From: Phycicoccus jejuensis
Lineage (GTDB): Bacteria; Actinomycetota; Actinomycetes; Actinomycetales; Dermatophilaceae
Length of the DNA stretch: 64,000 bases
NCBI RefSeq assembly: GCF_000720925.1
Contig: NZ_JOEE01000001.1
Location: 558,001 to 622,000, forward strand
Reading direction: 5' to 3'
The notes under the pieces are model-generated. The model was not told the DNA's origin. It did not search any database and saw nothing but the letters and a program-made list of their open reading frames with translations. The translations under genes were made by a program, and so were the position numbers. Positions 41,759-49,670 of this stretch are shown here, one piece after another; positions within the stretch are counted from its first letter, which is position 1, and each line of letters starts with the position of its first letter.

Positions 41759-41765
41759 GGCGGCA

Positions 41766-41771
41766 AGGCTA
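41766..41771 (-). promoter_or_regulatory. -10 hexamer TAGCCT of a leaderless promoter
   Basis: Read on the minus strand TAGCCT ends seven bases before the GTG of menB at 41758. Confidence 0.5.
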
Positions 41772-41826
41772 GCCGGGCGGCGCGCAAAGCCCCGACGGGC
41801 TGCCGCGTCCGGCAGGGTGGGGACGC

Positions 41827-43098
41827 ATGTCGACGACGACCTCGCCGCCCCAGCAGTCCGAGTCCGGTTCCTCGCCGCGATGGCGCCTCGTCGGGCCGGG
41901 CCTCGTGGTCGCCGCCACGGGCGTCGGGGCGGCCGACCTCGTCGCCACCCTCATCGCCGGGCAGAAGTACGGCTACGCCCTCCTGTGGGCCGTCGTCGTC
42001 GGCTGCCTCATGAAGATCGTCCTCGTCGAGGGCGCCGGCCGGTGGACGCTCGCGACCGGCTCGACGATCTACGAGGGCTGGTCGAGCCTGGGCCGCTGGA
42101 CGACGTTCTACTTCGCGCCGTACATCGTCGTCTGGGGCTTCGTCTACGGCGCCGCGGCGATGGCCGGCACGGGGCTGCCGCTGCACTCGCTCTTCCCCGC
42201 CGTGTCGGTCCCGGTGTGGGGCATCGGGTCCGGCGTGGCCGGCGCGCTGCTCGTGTGGTTCGGCCGGTACGAGCTCTTCGAGAAGCTCTGCGCCGCGCTC
42301 GTCGGCCTGATGTTCGTCACCGTCGTCGGCGCAGCGGTGCTGACCGTCCCCAACGTCCCGGACCTGCTCGTCGGGCTGGCGCCGACCGTGCCCGCCGGGT
42401 CGGTCGTCAACGTGCTGTCGGTCGCCGGCGGCGTCGGCGGCACCATCACGCTCGCGGCCTACGGCTACTGGATCCGCGAGAAGGGGTGGACGACACCTCG
42501 GTTCATGCGCGTCATGCGTCTCGACAACCGTGTCGCCTACATCGTCACCGGGATCTTCGTCGTCGCCACGCTCATCGTCGGGGCCGAGCTGCTCTACTCC
42601 GCGAAGATCGCCGTGCAGACCGGCGACCAGGGGCTCCTCGACCTCGCGAACGTCCTCGACGACCGCTACGGCACGTGGGCGAGCAAGGTCTTCCTCGTCG
42701 GCTTCTGGGCCGCCGCGATGTCCTCGCTCCTCGGTGTCTGGAACGGCGTCAGCCTGATGTTCGCCGACTTCGTCGGCCACGTCCGCAGGCTGCCCGAGGA
42801 CGCGCCCGAGCGCGGCATCGGCGGCCGCTGGTACCGCGCGTACATCCTCTGGCTGACCCTGCCGCCGATCGCGCTCATCCTCGTCGGCCGCCCCGTCTGG
42901 CTGCTGCTCGCCTACGGCGTCCTCGGGGCGTTCTTCATGCCGTTCCTCGCCGTGACGCTCATCTGGCTGCTCAACACCGACCGGGTCCCGCGCGAGTGGC
43001 GCAACAAGTGGTGGTCGAACCTCTGGATGGGGATCACCGCCGTCGCCTTCGTCGCGCTCGCGGCCAACGAGCTCGTGAAGGTCGTCACGGGCGACTGA
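41827..43098 (+). CDS. Nramp-family transporter with atypical metal-binding motifs
   Basis: 423 residues, about eleven helices. GPGLVVAATGVGAADLVATLIAG replaces the usual DPGN metal motif of the first helix (here GVGAAD), and the sixth-helix MPH is replaced by ITLAAYGYWIREKG. The remaining architecture (KIVLVEGAGRWTLATG, YRAYILWLTLPP) fits Nramp. So it belongs to an Nramp subfamily that probably does not carry Mn/Fe by the classical site; Mg2+, Al3+ or other cargo has been proposed for related clades. No regulator site for DtxR/MntR is visible upstream. Confidence 0.82.
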   Translation: MSTTTSPPQQSESGSSPRWRLVGPGLVVAATGVGAADLVATLIAGQKYGYALLWAVVVGCLMKIVLVEGAGRWTLATGSTIYEGWSSLGRWTTFYFAPYIVVWGFVYGAAAMAGTGLPLHSLFPAVSVPVWGIGSGVAGALLVWFGRYELFEKLCAALVGLMFVTVVGAAVLTVPNVPDLLVGLAPTVPAGSVVNVLSVAGGVGGTITLAAYGYWIREKGWTTPRFMRVMRLDNRVAYIVTGIFVVATLIVGAELLYSAKIAVQTGDQGLLDLANVLDDRYGTWASKVFLVGFWAAAMSSLLGVWNGVSLMFADFVGHVRRLPEDAPERGIGGRWYRAYILWLTLPPIALILVGRPVWLLLAYGVLGAFFMPFLAVTLIWLLNTDRVPREWRNKWWSNLWMGITAVAFVALAANELVKVVTGD

Positions 43099-43118
43099 CC
43101 GCGGCGCGCGGTCCGTCC

Positions 43119-43124
43119 TACGGT
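43119..43124 (+). promoter_or_regulatory. -10 hexamer TACGGT of a leaderless promoter
   Basis: TACGGT ends six bases before the GTG of menC at 43131; the message would include menC and the VOC gene. Confidence 0.5.
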
Positions 43125-43130
43125 GGTGCG

Positions 43131-44129
43131 GTGACGGTCGCAGCCCTGCCGGAGGTCCTCGCCGGCCTCCACGTCGTCGCCGTCCCCATGCGGGTCCCCT
43201 TCCGGGGGGTCCTCGTCCGCGAGGCGGCGCTCCTGCGGGGACCCCGCGGGTGGGGGGAGTTCGCGCCCTTCCTCGAGTACGGGCCGGCCGAGGCGGCGCG
43301 CTGGCTGGCCGCCGGGATCGAGGCCGCGTGGACGGGATGGCCGGAGCCGCTGCGCGACAGCGTGCCCGTCAACGCCACCGTCCCCGCCGTCGCGCCCGAC
43401 GAGGTGGCCGGGGTCCTCGCGCGCTTCCCGGGCTGCACGACCGCGAAGGTCAAGGTCGCCGAGCGCGGCCAGCCGTCCGCCGCCGACGTCGACCGGGTCG
43501 CCGCCGTGCGGTCCGTGCTCGGGCGCAGCGGCCGCGTCCGCGTCGACGCCAACGGGGGCTGGGGGGTCGAGGAGGCCGCGCAGGTCCTCGGCCGGCTGGC
43601 CCGGTACGACCTCGAGTACGCGGAGCAGCCGTGCGCCACGGTCGAGGAGCTGCGCGACCTGCGGCTCCTGCTCGGCCGTCGCGGGCTCGACGTCCCGGTC
43701 GCGGCCGACGAGTCCATCCGCAAGGCGTCCGACCCGCTGCGCGTGCGCGACCTCGAGGCCGCGGACGTCGTCGTCGTCAAGGTGGCGCCGCTCGGTGGCG
43801 TGCGGCAGGCGCTCGAGGTCGTCGAGGCCTGCGGGCTGCCCGCGGTCGTGTCGTCCGCGCTCGACACGAGCGTCGGGATGGCCGCCGGCGTGGCGCTCGC
43901 CGCGGCCCTCCCCGAGCTGCCGTTCGCGTGCGGGCTCGGCACGGTGGCCCTGCTCGCCGGCGACGTGACGACCGAGCCGATGCGGCCCGCCGGCGGCGCG
44001 CTACCGGTGCGCCGCGTCGCCGCCGACCCGGGGCTGCTCGACCGATGGGCGGCGCCCCGGGAACGGACCGACTGGTGGCGCGAGCGCGTCGCGGCCGCCC
44101 ACGACCACCTGACGGGAGCACCCGCATGA
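43131..44129 (+). CDS. menC: o-succinylbenzoate synthase
   Basis: 332 residues of the enolase superfamily. The barrel shows TAKVKVAE (catalytic Lys), RVDANGGW, LEYAEQP, VAADESI and VVVKVAPLGGVR (second Lys), exactly in OSBS order. It dehydrates SHCHC to o-succinylbenzoate. Its partner MenH is not seen nearby, although a hydrolase of the correct type could be elsewhere. The GTG start follows the TACGGT element. The stop overlaps the VOC gene start (ATGA). Confidence 0.95.
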   Translation: MTVAALPEVLAGLHVVAVPMRVPFRGVLVREAALLRGPRGWGEFAPFLEYGPAEAARWLAAGIEAAWTGWPEPLRDSVPVNATVPAVAPDEVAGVLARFPGCTTAKVKVAERGQPSAADVDRVAAVRSVLGRSGRVRVDANGGWGVEEAAQVLGRLARYDLEYAEQPCATVEELRDLRLLLGRRGLDVPVAADESIRKASDPLRVRDLEAADVVVVKVAPLGGVRQALEVVEACGLPAVVSSALDTSVGMAAGVALAAALPELPFACGLGTVALLAGDVTTEPMRPAGGALPVRRVAADPGLLDRWAAPRERTDWWRERVAAAHDHLTGAPA

Positions 44130-44899
44130 CCGGAGCCACGAACGACGAGGTCCCCGGCGGCGGGGCCGTCCGGTGGGTCTGGCTCTTCCTCGACACCCCC
44201 GTGGCCGACGCCGAGCGGTCCTGGGCCTTCTGGTCCGAGGTGACCGGGCAGGAGGTCGTCGACCGCCGCGGCGAGCGTGACGAGTTCGCCACCCTCGCAC
44301 CGCCGCAGGGCGACCCATGGCTCAAGCTGCAGGCCGTCGGCTCCGGTCGCGGGGGAGTGCACCTCGACCTCGACGTCGAGGACGTGCACCTCGCCGCCGC
44401 GCGGGCCGAGGCGCTCGGGGCCACGCGCGTGGGCGCCATCGGCGACACCGTCGTCGTCCTCCGCTCGCCCGGAGGGTTCGTCCACTGCCTCACGACGTGG
44501 GACGGTCGGGCCGGCCGTCGGGGCCAGCCACGCGACGGGCTGACCAGCATCCTCGACCAGTGCTGCCTCGACGTGCCGCGCTCGCGGTGGGAGGCGGAGA
44601 ACACGTACTGGCAGAGGCTGACCGGATGGACCTGGCGGGCCTCCGACGAGCCCGGGTACGCGTCGGTCAGCGCCGGCGCCGCGATGCCGGTGCGCATCCT
44701 CCTGCAGACCCTCGGCGAGGAGGACGGCGAGGTGCGCGGGCACGTCGACCTCGCGTGCGCGGACCGGGCCGCGGACACCGCGCGGCACGTCGCCGCCGGC
44801 GCCGTGGTGCTCGAGGAGCGCTCGTTCTGGACGGTGCTGCTCGACCCGGTCGGCCGCGTGCACTGCCTCACCGACCGTCCGCCGAGCCCGGCGCGCTGA
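44126..44899 (+). CDS. tandem VOC-domain protein
   Basis: 257 residues with two VOC modules: ~10-125 (RWVWLFLDTPVADAERSWAFWSEVTG ... RSPGGFVHCLTTW) and ~135-250 (LTSILDQCCLDVPRSRWEAENTYWQRLTGW ... DPVGRVHCLTDRP). The repeated layout means one polypeptide forms the complete pocket. Cys/His residues HC in both ends may be metal-related. Substrate unknown. It overlaps menC by four bases, so a role related to menaquinone is possible but unproven. It converges with the mycothione reductase gene. Confidence 0.85.
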   Translation: MTGATNDEVPGGGAVRWVWLFLDTPVADAERSWAFWSEVTGQEVVDRRGERDEFATLAPPQGDPWLKLQAVGSGRGGVHLDLDVEDVHLAAARAEALGATRVGAIGDTVVVLRSPGGFVHCLTTWDGRAGRRGQPRDGLTSILDQCCLDVPRSRWEAENTYWQRLTGWTWRASDEPGYASVSAGAAMPVRILLQTLGEEDGEVRGHVDLACADRAADTARHVAAGAVVLEERSFWTVLLDPVGRVHCLTDRPPSPAR

Positions 44900-44933
44900 C
44901 GTCCGCGCCGGTCCTGCCGGCCGCGCTCAGCGC
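44893..44933. terminator. nested hairpin with both stop codons
   Basis: GCGCTGA (44893-44899) pairs with TCAGCGC (44927-44933), and GCCGG (44907-44911) with CCGGC (44917-44921) inside. Both TGA stop codons (VOC plus strand, mycothione reductase minus strand) form part of the outer arms. Confidence 0.5.
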
Positions 44934-46324
44934 TCGAGCGGCAGCCCGAGCAGCGCGTTCTCGACGACCTCGGCGAGGGCGGGGTGGATCCAGTACTGCC
45001 CGCGCGCGACGTCGTGCACGTGCTGGCCGAAGCTCGCCGCCTGGACGAGGGGCTGGACGATGCTCGACGCCTGCGGCCCGACCATGTGCGCCGCGAGGAG
45101 GCGGCCGTCCGGGGTCGCGTGGAGGGTCAGGACCCCGGTGGTGTCCTCGAGCGCCCAGCCGTAGGCGACGTCGCCGACCTTCTGCGTGTACGTGACGAAC
45201 TCGGTGCCGTCGGACTCCAGCTGCGCCGCCGTCGGGCCGAACGAGGCGACCTGCGGGTGGCCGAAGACGGCGTGGGGCACCGGCCGGTCGTCGGCCTCGT
45301 GCGGCGGGCCGTCGAGCCGGCCGAGGTCGACCGCGAGGTTGTGCGCGACGATCCGCGCCTCCCCGTTGGCGACGTGCTTCAGCTGGTGCTCGGAGCTGAT
45401 GTCACCGAGCGCCCAGACGCGCGGGACGCTCGTGCGCCCCTGCCGGTCGACGACGAGCCGCCCGTCGGGGTGGGTGTCGAGCCCGCCCGTGGCGGCATCG
45501 AGGAGGTCGCTGTTGGGGCGGCGGCCGACGGCGAGGAGCACGACCTCGGCCTCGACGTGCGCGGCGCCCTCGGGCCCCTCGGTGCCCAGCCGCCAGACGC
45601 CCGAGACGTGCTCGGCGCTCGTGACGGTCGTCGACAGGCGCACGTCGTAGCGCGAGCGCGCGACCTCGGTGTAGCGCTCGGAGACCTCGAACTCCTCGGC
45701 CATGAGCAGCCGGCCCGAGCGCTGCACCTGCGTCACGTGGACGCCGAGCGCCGAGAAGACGTGGGCCATCTCGCAGGCCACGAAGCCGCCGCCGACGACG
45801 GCCATCCGTGCGGGCAGGGCGTCCAGGCGCATGACGGTGTCGGAGGTGTGCACGCCGTTCGCGGGGTCGGCGCCGGTCAGGCCGTCGAGGGCGAGGCCGA
45901 CGGGCCGGCTGCCGGCGGCGACGACGACGCGCTCGGCGGTGACCTCCTCGCCGGAGTCGAGGACGAGGGTCCGGGGGCCGGTGAAGCGCGCCCGGGAGCG
46001 GTAGAGGGTGACGTTCTCCTGGCCGGCGCGGTAGTCCTCGCCGCCGTGCGAGATCGGGTCGATCCGGCCGAAGACGCGGTCGCGGATGGCCGGCCAGTCG
46101 ACCTGCGGCGGGTCGAAGGTGACGCCGAGCCGGTGGGCGTCCTCGGCCTCGACGACGCGGTCGGCGGGCAGGACGAACATCTTCGTGGGGATGCAGCCGA
46201 CGTTGAGGCAGGTCCCCCCGAAGGTCCCCTTCTCGACGATCGCGACGTCGAGGCCCTCGAGCTCCGGGGTGAGGAGCGAGTTGCCCGAGCCGCTGCCGAT
46301 GATCACGAGGTCGTGGTGGGGCAT
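44927..46324 (-). CDS. mtr: mycothione reductase (mycothiol disulfide reductase)
   Basis: 465 residues. LVIIGSGSGNSLLTPEL (FAD loop, with the unusual GSGN of mycothione reductases rather than GGGPGG), the redox pair GGTCLNVGCIPTK (~38-50), VVGGGFVACEMAHVFSALG (NADPH-binding), RVWALGDISSEHQLKHVAN and the active-site HPALAEVVENALL (C-terminal His-Glu). It reduces mycothiol disulfide, keeping the actinobacterial thiol pool. The ATG at 46324 is six bases after TAGCGT, so leaderless. Confidence 0.93.
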   Translation of the reverse strand: MPHHDLVIIGSGSGNSLLTPELEGLDVAIVEKGTFGGTCLNVGCIPTKMFVLPADRVVEAEDAHRLGVTFDPPQVDWPAIRDRVFGRIDPISHGGEDYRAGQENVTLYRSRARFTGPRTLVLDSGEEVTAERVVVAAGSRPVGLALDGLTGADPANGVHTSDTVMRLDALPARMAVVGGGFVACEMAHVFSALGVHVTQVQRSGRLLMAEEFEVSERYTEVARSRYDVRLSTTVTSAEHVSGVWRLGTEGPEGAAHVEAEVVLLAVGRRPNSDLLDAATGGLDTHPDGRLVVDRQGRTSVPRVWALGDISSEHQLKHVANGEARIVAHNLAVDLGRLDGPPHEADDRPVPHAVFGHPQVASFGPTAAQLESDGTEFVTYTQKVGDVAYGWALEDTTGVLTLHATPDGRLLAAHMVGPQASSIVQPLVQAASFGQHVHDVARGQYWIHPALAEVVENALLGLPLER

Positions 46325-46330
46325 GGCGCC

Positions 46331-46336
46331 ACGCTA
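46331..46336 (-). promoter_or_regulatory. -10 hexamer TAGCGT of a leaderless promoter
   Basis: On the minus strand TAGCGT ends six bases before the mtr ATG at 46324. Confidence 0.5.
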
Positions 46337-46342
46337 CGTGGT

Positions 46343-46401
46343 GCCGCTCGTCCACAGGGCGCCGGTGCGCGGGCGCTCGTCCACAGACCGGGCGCCGGTG
46401 C
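46343..46401. repeat. imperfect direct repeat upstream of the WXG100-like gene
   Basis: GCTCGTCCACAG followed by GGGCGCCGGTGC occurs at 46346-46368, and GCTCGTCCACAGACCGGGCG then CCGGTGC at 46375-46401, about 29 bases apart. It lies between the divergent mtr and WXG100-like genes; a binding-site pair or a duplication are both possible. Confidence 0.45.
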
Positions 46402-46460
46402 TGGTGCGGGGACGGGCCCGTGGGGTGGGGTTGGCGCAGGCGAGACGGGAGGAGGCCGCG

Positions 46461-46724
46461 GTGGACGTGGCGGAGGTGGAGGCGCTGGCCCGGCGGGTCG
46501 AGGAGGCGGTCGAGGTCGTCGGGGTGCGCGCGGGCGGCCTGGCGCGGTCGTCCGGCGAGTGGTGGGAGGGCCCGGCGGCGGACGCCCTGCGCGCGTCGGT
46601 GGACACGCGTCGCGCCCGGCTGGTGGCCCTCGCCGACGAGCTCGCGTGGCTGGCACGCTCGCTGCGCGCGCTCGCGTCGGCGCTGCGGGCCTCGGCCGAC
46701 GACGGGCTGGGGAGGGCCTCGTGA
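46461..46724 (+). CDS. WXG100-like (ESAT-6-like) protein
   Basis: 87 residues, two predicted helices joined by EWWEGPAADAL (~33-43), which holds the W-x-G turn of the WXG100 family. The first helix is rich in V/A/E, the second in L/A/R. WXG100 proteins are secreted as dimers by type VII secretion and act as partner for a larger effector. The GTG start has GGGAGGAGG 7-8 bases upstream. It overlaps the hydrolase gene by four bases. No EccC-type ATPase is in the window, so secretion is inference. Confidence 0.72.
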   Translation: MDVAEVEALARRVEEAVEVVGVRAGGLARSSGEWWEGPAADALRASVDTRRARLVALADELAWLARSLRALASALRASADDGLGRAS

Positions 46725-47896
46725 CGCGGGTGGCCGTGCGGTCCGAGGACCTGCTGGCCTGGGCCGGTGCGCTGGCGTCGACGGCCGAGGTCCTGCGCGA
46801 CGAGGGGTCGGCCGTCGCCGGTGGGGCGGCCCGGCTGGCGTCCGGCGTGGGTCGGGGCGGGCTGCCCGGGGTCGGCGTGCTCGGCGCGTGGGTCGGGGTC
46901 GAGGCCGACGCCGCGCGGGTGGCGGGCCCGGCCGGCCTGTGGGGCGAGGCGCTCGCGCTCGACGTTCTGTCGGTCCGGCTGCGGCTCGCGGCCGTGGCGT
47001 ACGCCGGGGCCGAGGACCTCGCGGCGGCGGCGCTCGCGGGGGTGCGTTCCGGGGTCGCACGGGCTGCCTCGGTCGGGTGGTTCGACGAGACCGGCGCCCG
47101 GGTGGTGGTGGAGCGGGTGCCGCCGCGGTGGACGCCCCGCACGCTCGCCGGCCCCGGCGACCTCGTGGCCCTCGGCGACGGGCTCGACGGCGGGCGGGTG
47201 CGGGTCGTCGAGGTCGCGGCGCCGGGCGGCGGGTCGGCCTGGGTCGTCGTCGTGCCGGGCACGCAGTCGTGGTCCCCCCGGGCCGGGCCGCAGCCGTTCG
47301 ACCTGACGACCGACCTCGCGGCGGTCACCGGGGACGCGACGCTCGCCGGGGCCGGCGTCGTGGCCGCGCTCGACGCGGCCCGCGCGGCGTCCGCCCGCCG
47401 CCGGGCGCTGCCGCCGGGTGCGCTCGCGACCGAGCCGGTGGTCCTCGTCGGGCACAGCCAGGGTGGCCTGCACGCCGCGTCCCTCGCGGCCGACGACGGC
47501 TTCCGGCGCGGGCACCGGGTCACCCACGTCCTGACCACCGGCGCACCCATCGGGCTCGTGGAGATACCGGAGGACGTGCGCGTCCTGTCCGTCGAGCACG
47601 CCGACGACCCGGTGCCGGCGCTCGACCTCGCCCCCAACCCGGCGCGTGCGTCCTGGCTCACGCTGCGGCTCGGCGCCGGCCCGCCGGTCGACGTGGCCCG
47701 CCACGGACTCGAGGGCTACGAGCGCACGGTGAGAGCGGCGGCCGGAGCGCCCCTCGGCGCCGTGCCGGGCCTGCGCGCGTGGCAGGCGTCCGCGGGGTCC
47801 GTGCTCGGGCGGCCGGTGCTCGGGGTCAGCGAGGTCGTCGTCACGCGCGGGGCCCGGACGCCGCCCGGGGCCGGCTGGCAGAATCGCGGCCCGTGA
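46721..47896 (+). CDS. alpha/beta hydrolase (DUF1023-like) with ESX-type N-terminal helices
   Basis: 391 residues. The first ~110 are a helical hairpin, with GLWGEALAL and YAGAE (a YxxxE pattern at ~94-98) resembling the export signal of type VII substrates. From ~140 an alpha/beta hydrolase appears: VVVPGTQSW, the nucleophile GHSQGG (Ser near 243), VEHADDPVP (acid) and RHGLEGYE (His), so the Ser-Asp-His triad is complete. Esterase, lipase or peptidoglycan-related activity are all possible. The stop overlaps menD (GTGA). It is paired with the WXG100-like gene. Confidence 0.75.
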   Translation: MTRVAVRSEDLLAWAGALASTAEVLRDEGSAVAGGAARLASGVGRGGLPGVGVLGAWVGVEADAARVAGPAGLWGEALALDVLSVRLRLAAVAYAGAEDLAAAALAGVRSGVARAASVGWFDETGARVVVERVPPRWTPRTLAGPGDLVALGDGLDGGRVRVVEVAAPGGGSAWVVVVPGTQSWSPRAGPQPFDLTTDLAAVTGDATLAGAGVVAALDAARAASARRRALPPGALATEPVVLVGHSQGGLHAASLAADDGFRRGHRVTHVLTTGAPIGLVEIPEDVRVLSVEHADDPVPALDLAPNPARASWLTLRLGAGPPVDVARHGLEGYERTVRAAAGAPLGAVPGLRAWQASAGSVLGRPVLGVSEVVVTRGARTPPGAGWQNRGP

Positions 47897-49623
47897 CCCC
47901 CTCCACCGCGCTCGCCACCGTGCTCGTCGACGAGCTCGTGCGCGGCGGGGTCCGCGACGCCGTCCTCGCTCCGGGCTCGCGCTCGGCCCCGCTCGCCTAC
48001 GCGCTGCTCGCGGCCGACCGGGCGGGTCGGCTGCGGCTGCACGTGCGGGTCGACGAGCGGTCGGCGGGCTTCCTCGCGCTGGGGCTCGCGAAGGGCTCCG
48101 GCCGCCCGGTGCCCGTCGTCACGACCTCCGGCACCGCGGTGGCGAACCTCCACCCGGCCGTCCTCGAGGCCTCCCACACCGGCGTGCCCCTCGTCGTCGT
48201 GTCGGCCGACCGCCCGCACGAGCTGCGGGGGAGCGGCGCGAACCAGACGACCCGCCAGCCGGGGATGCTCGCCGGTGCCGTCCGCTGGGAGGCCGACGTG
48301 CCCGCCCCCGACGCCGTCCCGGTGGACGGCGACGGCCGGGGCGCCTGGTGGCGGGCCACGGTCTGCCGGGCGCTCGCCGCGGCGCAGGGCTCGACCGGTG
48401 GCGAGCCGGGGCCGGTCCACCTCGACGTCGCCTTCCGCGACCCGCTCGCGCCCGGGGCCGGAGGGCCCGAGCCGCTGCCGGAGCACCTCACCGGGCGGCC
48501 GGACGACGGGCCGTGGACCGCGGTGCGGCCCGCGGTCGCCACGGCGCCGGCAGGGAGCATCGAGCACGTCGAGCGCACCCTCGTCGTGGTCGGCGACCTG
48601 CCGGGGGGCGGTGGCGACGAGGCCGTCGCCTGGGCGGCCTCGCGCGGGTACCCGGTCGTCGCGGAACCGTTCGCCGGTCCGTCCGCGCGGGCGGCCACGC
48701 TGCCGCACGGGCCTCTCCTGCTCACCGCCACCGGGTGGGTCGACGCGCACCTGCCCGAGCGCGTCCTCGTCGTCGGGCGGATCACCCTCGCCCGGCCGGT
48801 GGCGGCCGTGCTCCGCCGGCCGGGGGTGCGGGTCGAGGTCGTCACCGGGGCGACCACGTGGCCCGACCCCTCGCACGTGGCGGCGGTGGTCCATCCCCTG
48901 GCGGCCCTGCACGCGGACGCGGGTGCCGACCCCGTCCCCCCCGGTGACTGGGCGCGGTCGTGGCACGAGGCCGGCCGCCGGCTCGCCGAGGCCGTCGCCG
49001 CGCAGGGCCTGCCCTGGCCGAGCGGCCTCGCGGTCGCGGCGGTGGTCCACGACGCCCTCCCCGCCGACGGGGTCCTCGTCCTCGGCTCGTCCAACCCGGT
49101 GCGCGACCTCGACCTCGCGACGACCGGTCGCACCGGTGACCCGCACGTCGGCGTCCGGGTCCACGCCAACCGCGGGCTGGCGGGCATCGACGGCGTCGTC
49201 TCGACGGCCGTGGGCGTCGCCCTCGGGACCGGCCGCCCGACCCACGCGTTGCTCGGGGACCTGACCTTCCTCCACGACGCCAACGGGTTGCTGGTCGGAC
49301 CCCACGAGCCGCGCCCCGACCTCACGCTCGTCGTCGTCAACGACGACGGCGGCGGCATCTTCACCACCCTCGAGCACGGGGCGCCCGAGCGTGCCGACTC
49401 GTTCGAGCGCGTCTTCGGGACGCCGACCGGTACCGACCTCGCCGCCGTGTGCCGGGCGCACGGGGTCGCCCACGAGCGCGTCGCCGACCGCGAGGCGCTC
49501 GCCGCCGCCGTCGCCCGCCGCCCCGACGGGCTGCGCGTCGTCGAGGTCCGCCTCGACCGCTCGACCCATCGCGACGCGCACGCCGCGCTCCGGGCGCTCG
49601 CCGCCCGCACCCTCGACAGCTGA
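47893..49623 (+). CDS. menD: SEPHCHC synthase (MenD)
   Basis: 576 residues. The thiamine diphosphate fold has VLAPGSRSAPLAYALL (~22), PVVTTSGTAVANLHPAVLEAS (~76), VSADRPHELRGSGANQT and the C-terminal GDLTFLHDANGLL plus NDDGGGIFTTLEH (ThDP-diphosphate region). It couples 2-oxoglutarate with isochorismate, giving SEPHCHC, in menaquinone synthesis. The GTG at 47893 overlaps the hydrolase stop; it may also have its own weak promoter (CAGAAT ends eight bases upstream). Confidence 0.95.
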   Translation: MTPSTALATVLVDELVRGGVRDAVLAPGSRSAPLAYALLAADRAGRLRLHVRVDERSAGFLALGLAKGSGRPVPVVTTSGTAVANLHPAVLEASHTGVPLVVVSADRPHELRGSGANQTTRQPGMLAGAVRWEADVPAPDAVPVDGDGRGAWWRATVCRALAAAQGSTGGEPGPVHLDVAFRDPLAPGAGGPEPLPEHLTGRPDDGPWTAVRPAVATAPAGSIEHVERTLVVVGDLPGGGGDEAVAWAASRGYPVVAEPFAGPSARAATLPHGPLLLTATGWVDAHLPERVLVVGRITLARPVAAVLRRPGVRVEVVTGATTWPDPSHVAAVVHPLAALHADAGADPVPPGDWARSWHEAGRRLAEAVAAQGLPWPSGLAVAAVVHDALPADGVLVLGSSNPVRDLDLATTGRTGDPHVGVRVHANRGLAGIDGVVSTAVGVALGTGRPTHALLGDLTFLHDANGLLVGPHEPRPDLTLVVVNDDGGGIFTTLEHGAPERADSFERVFGTPTGTDLAAVCRAHGVAHERVADREALAAAVARRPDGLRVVEVRLDRSTHRDAHAALRALAARTLDS

Positions 49624-49658
49624 CCGTGGGCCGATTCGGCCACGGCGCCCGCGGTTGC

Positions 49659-49664
49659 GAGAAT
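49659..49664 (+). promoter_or_regulatory. -10 hexamer GAGAAT of a leaderless promoter
   Basis: GAGAAT ends six bases before the GTG of the geranylgeranyl reductase-like gene at 49671. Confidence 0.4.
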
Positions 49665-49670
49665 CGACCC

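Noticed and set aside
41759..41826. Metal riboswitch (yybP-ykoY or M-box) before the Nramp gene
   Set aside because: The leader is only 68 bases and holds mainly the menB promoter; no conserved riboswitch elements are seen.
37346..42013. 1555-codon plus-strand open frame across menE, atoE and menB
   Set aside because: Antisense shadow of genuine minus-strand menaquinone genes; the translation is repetitive Arg/Gly/Glu-rich with no motif.
46346..46389. GTCCACAG as actinobacterial DnaA boxes (TTGTCCACA)
   Set aside because: The flanking bases differ at two positions in both copies, and there are no other boxes or dnaA/dnaN genes in the window.
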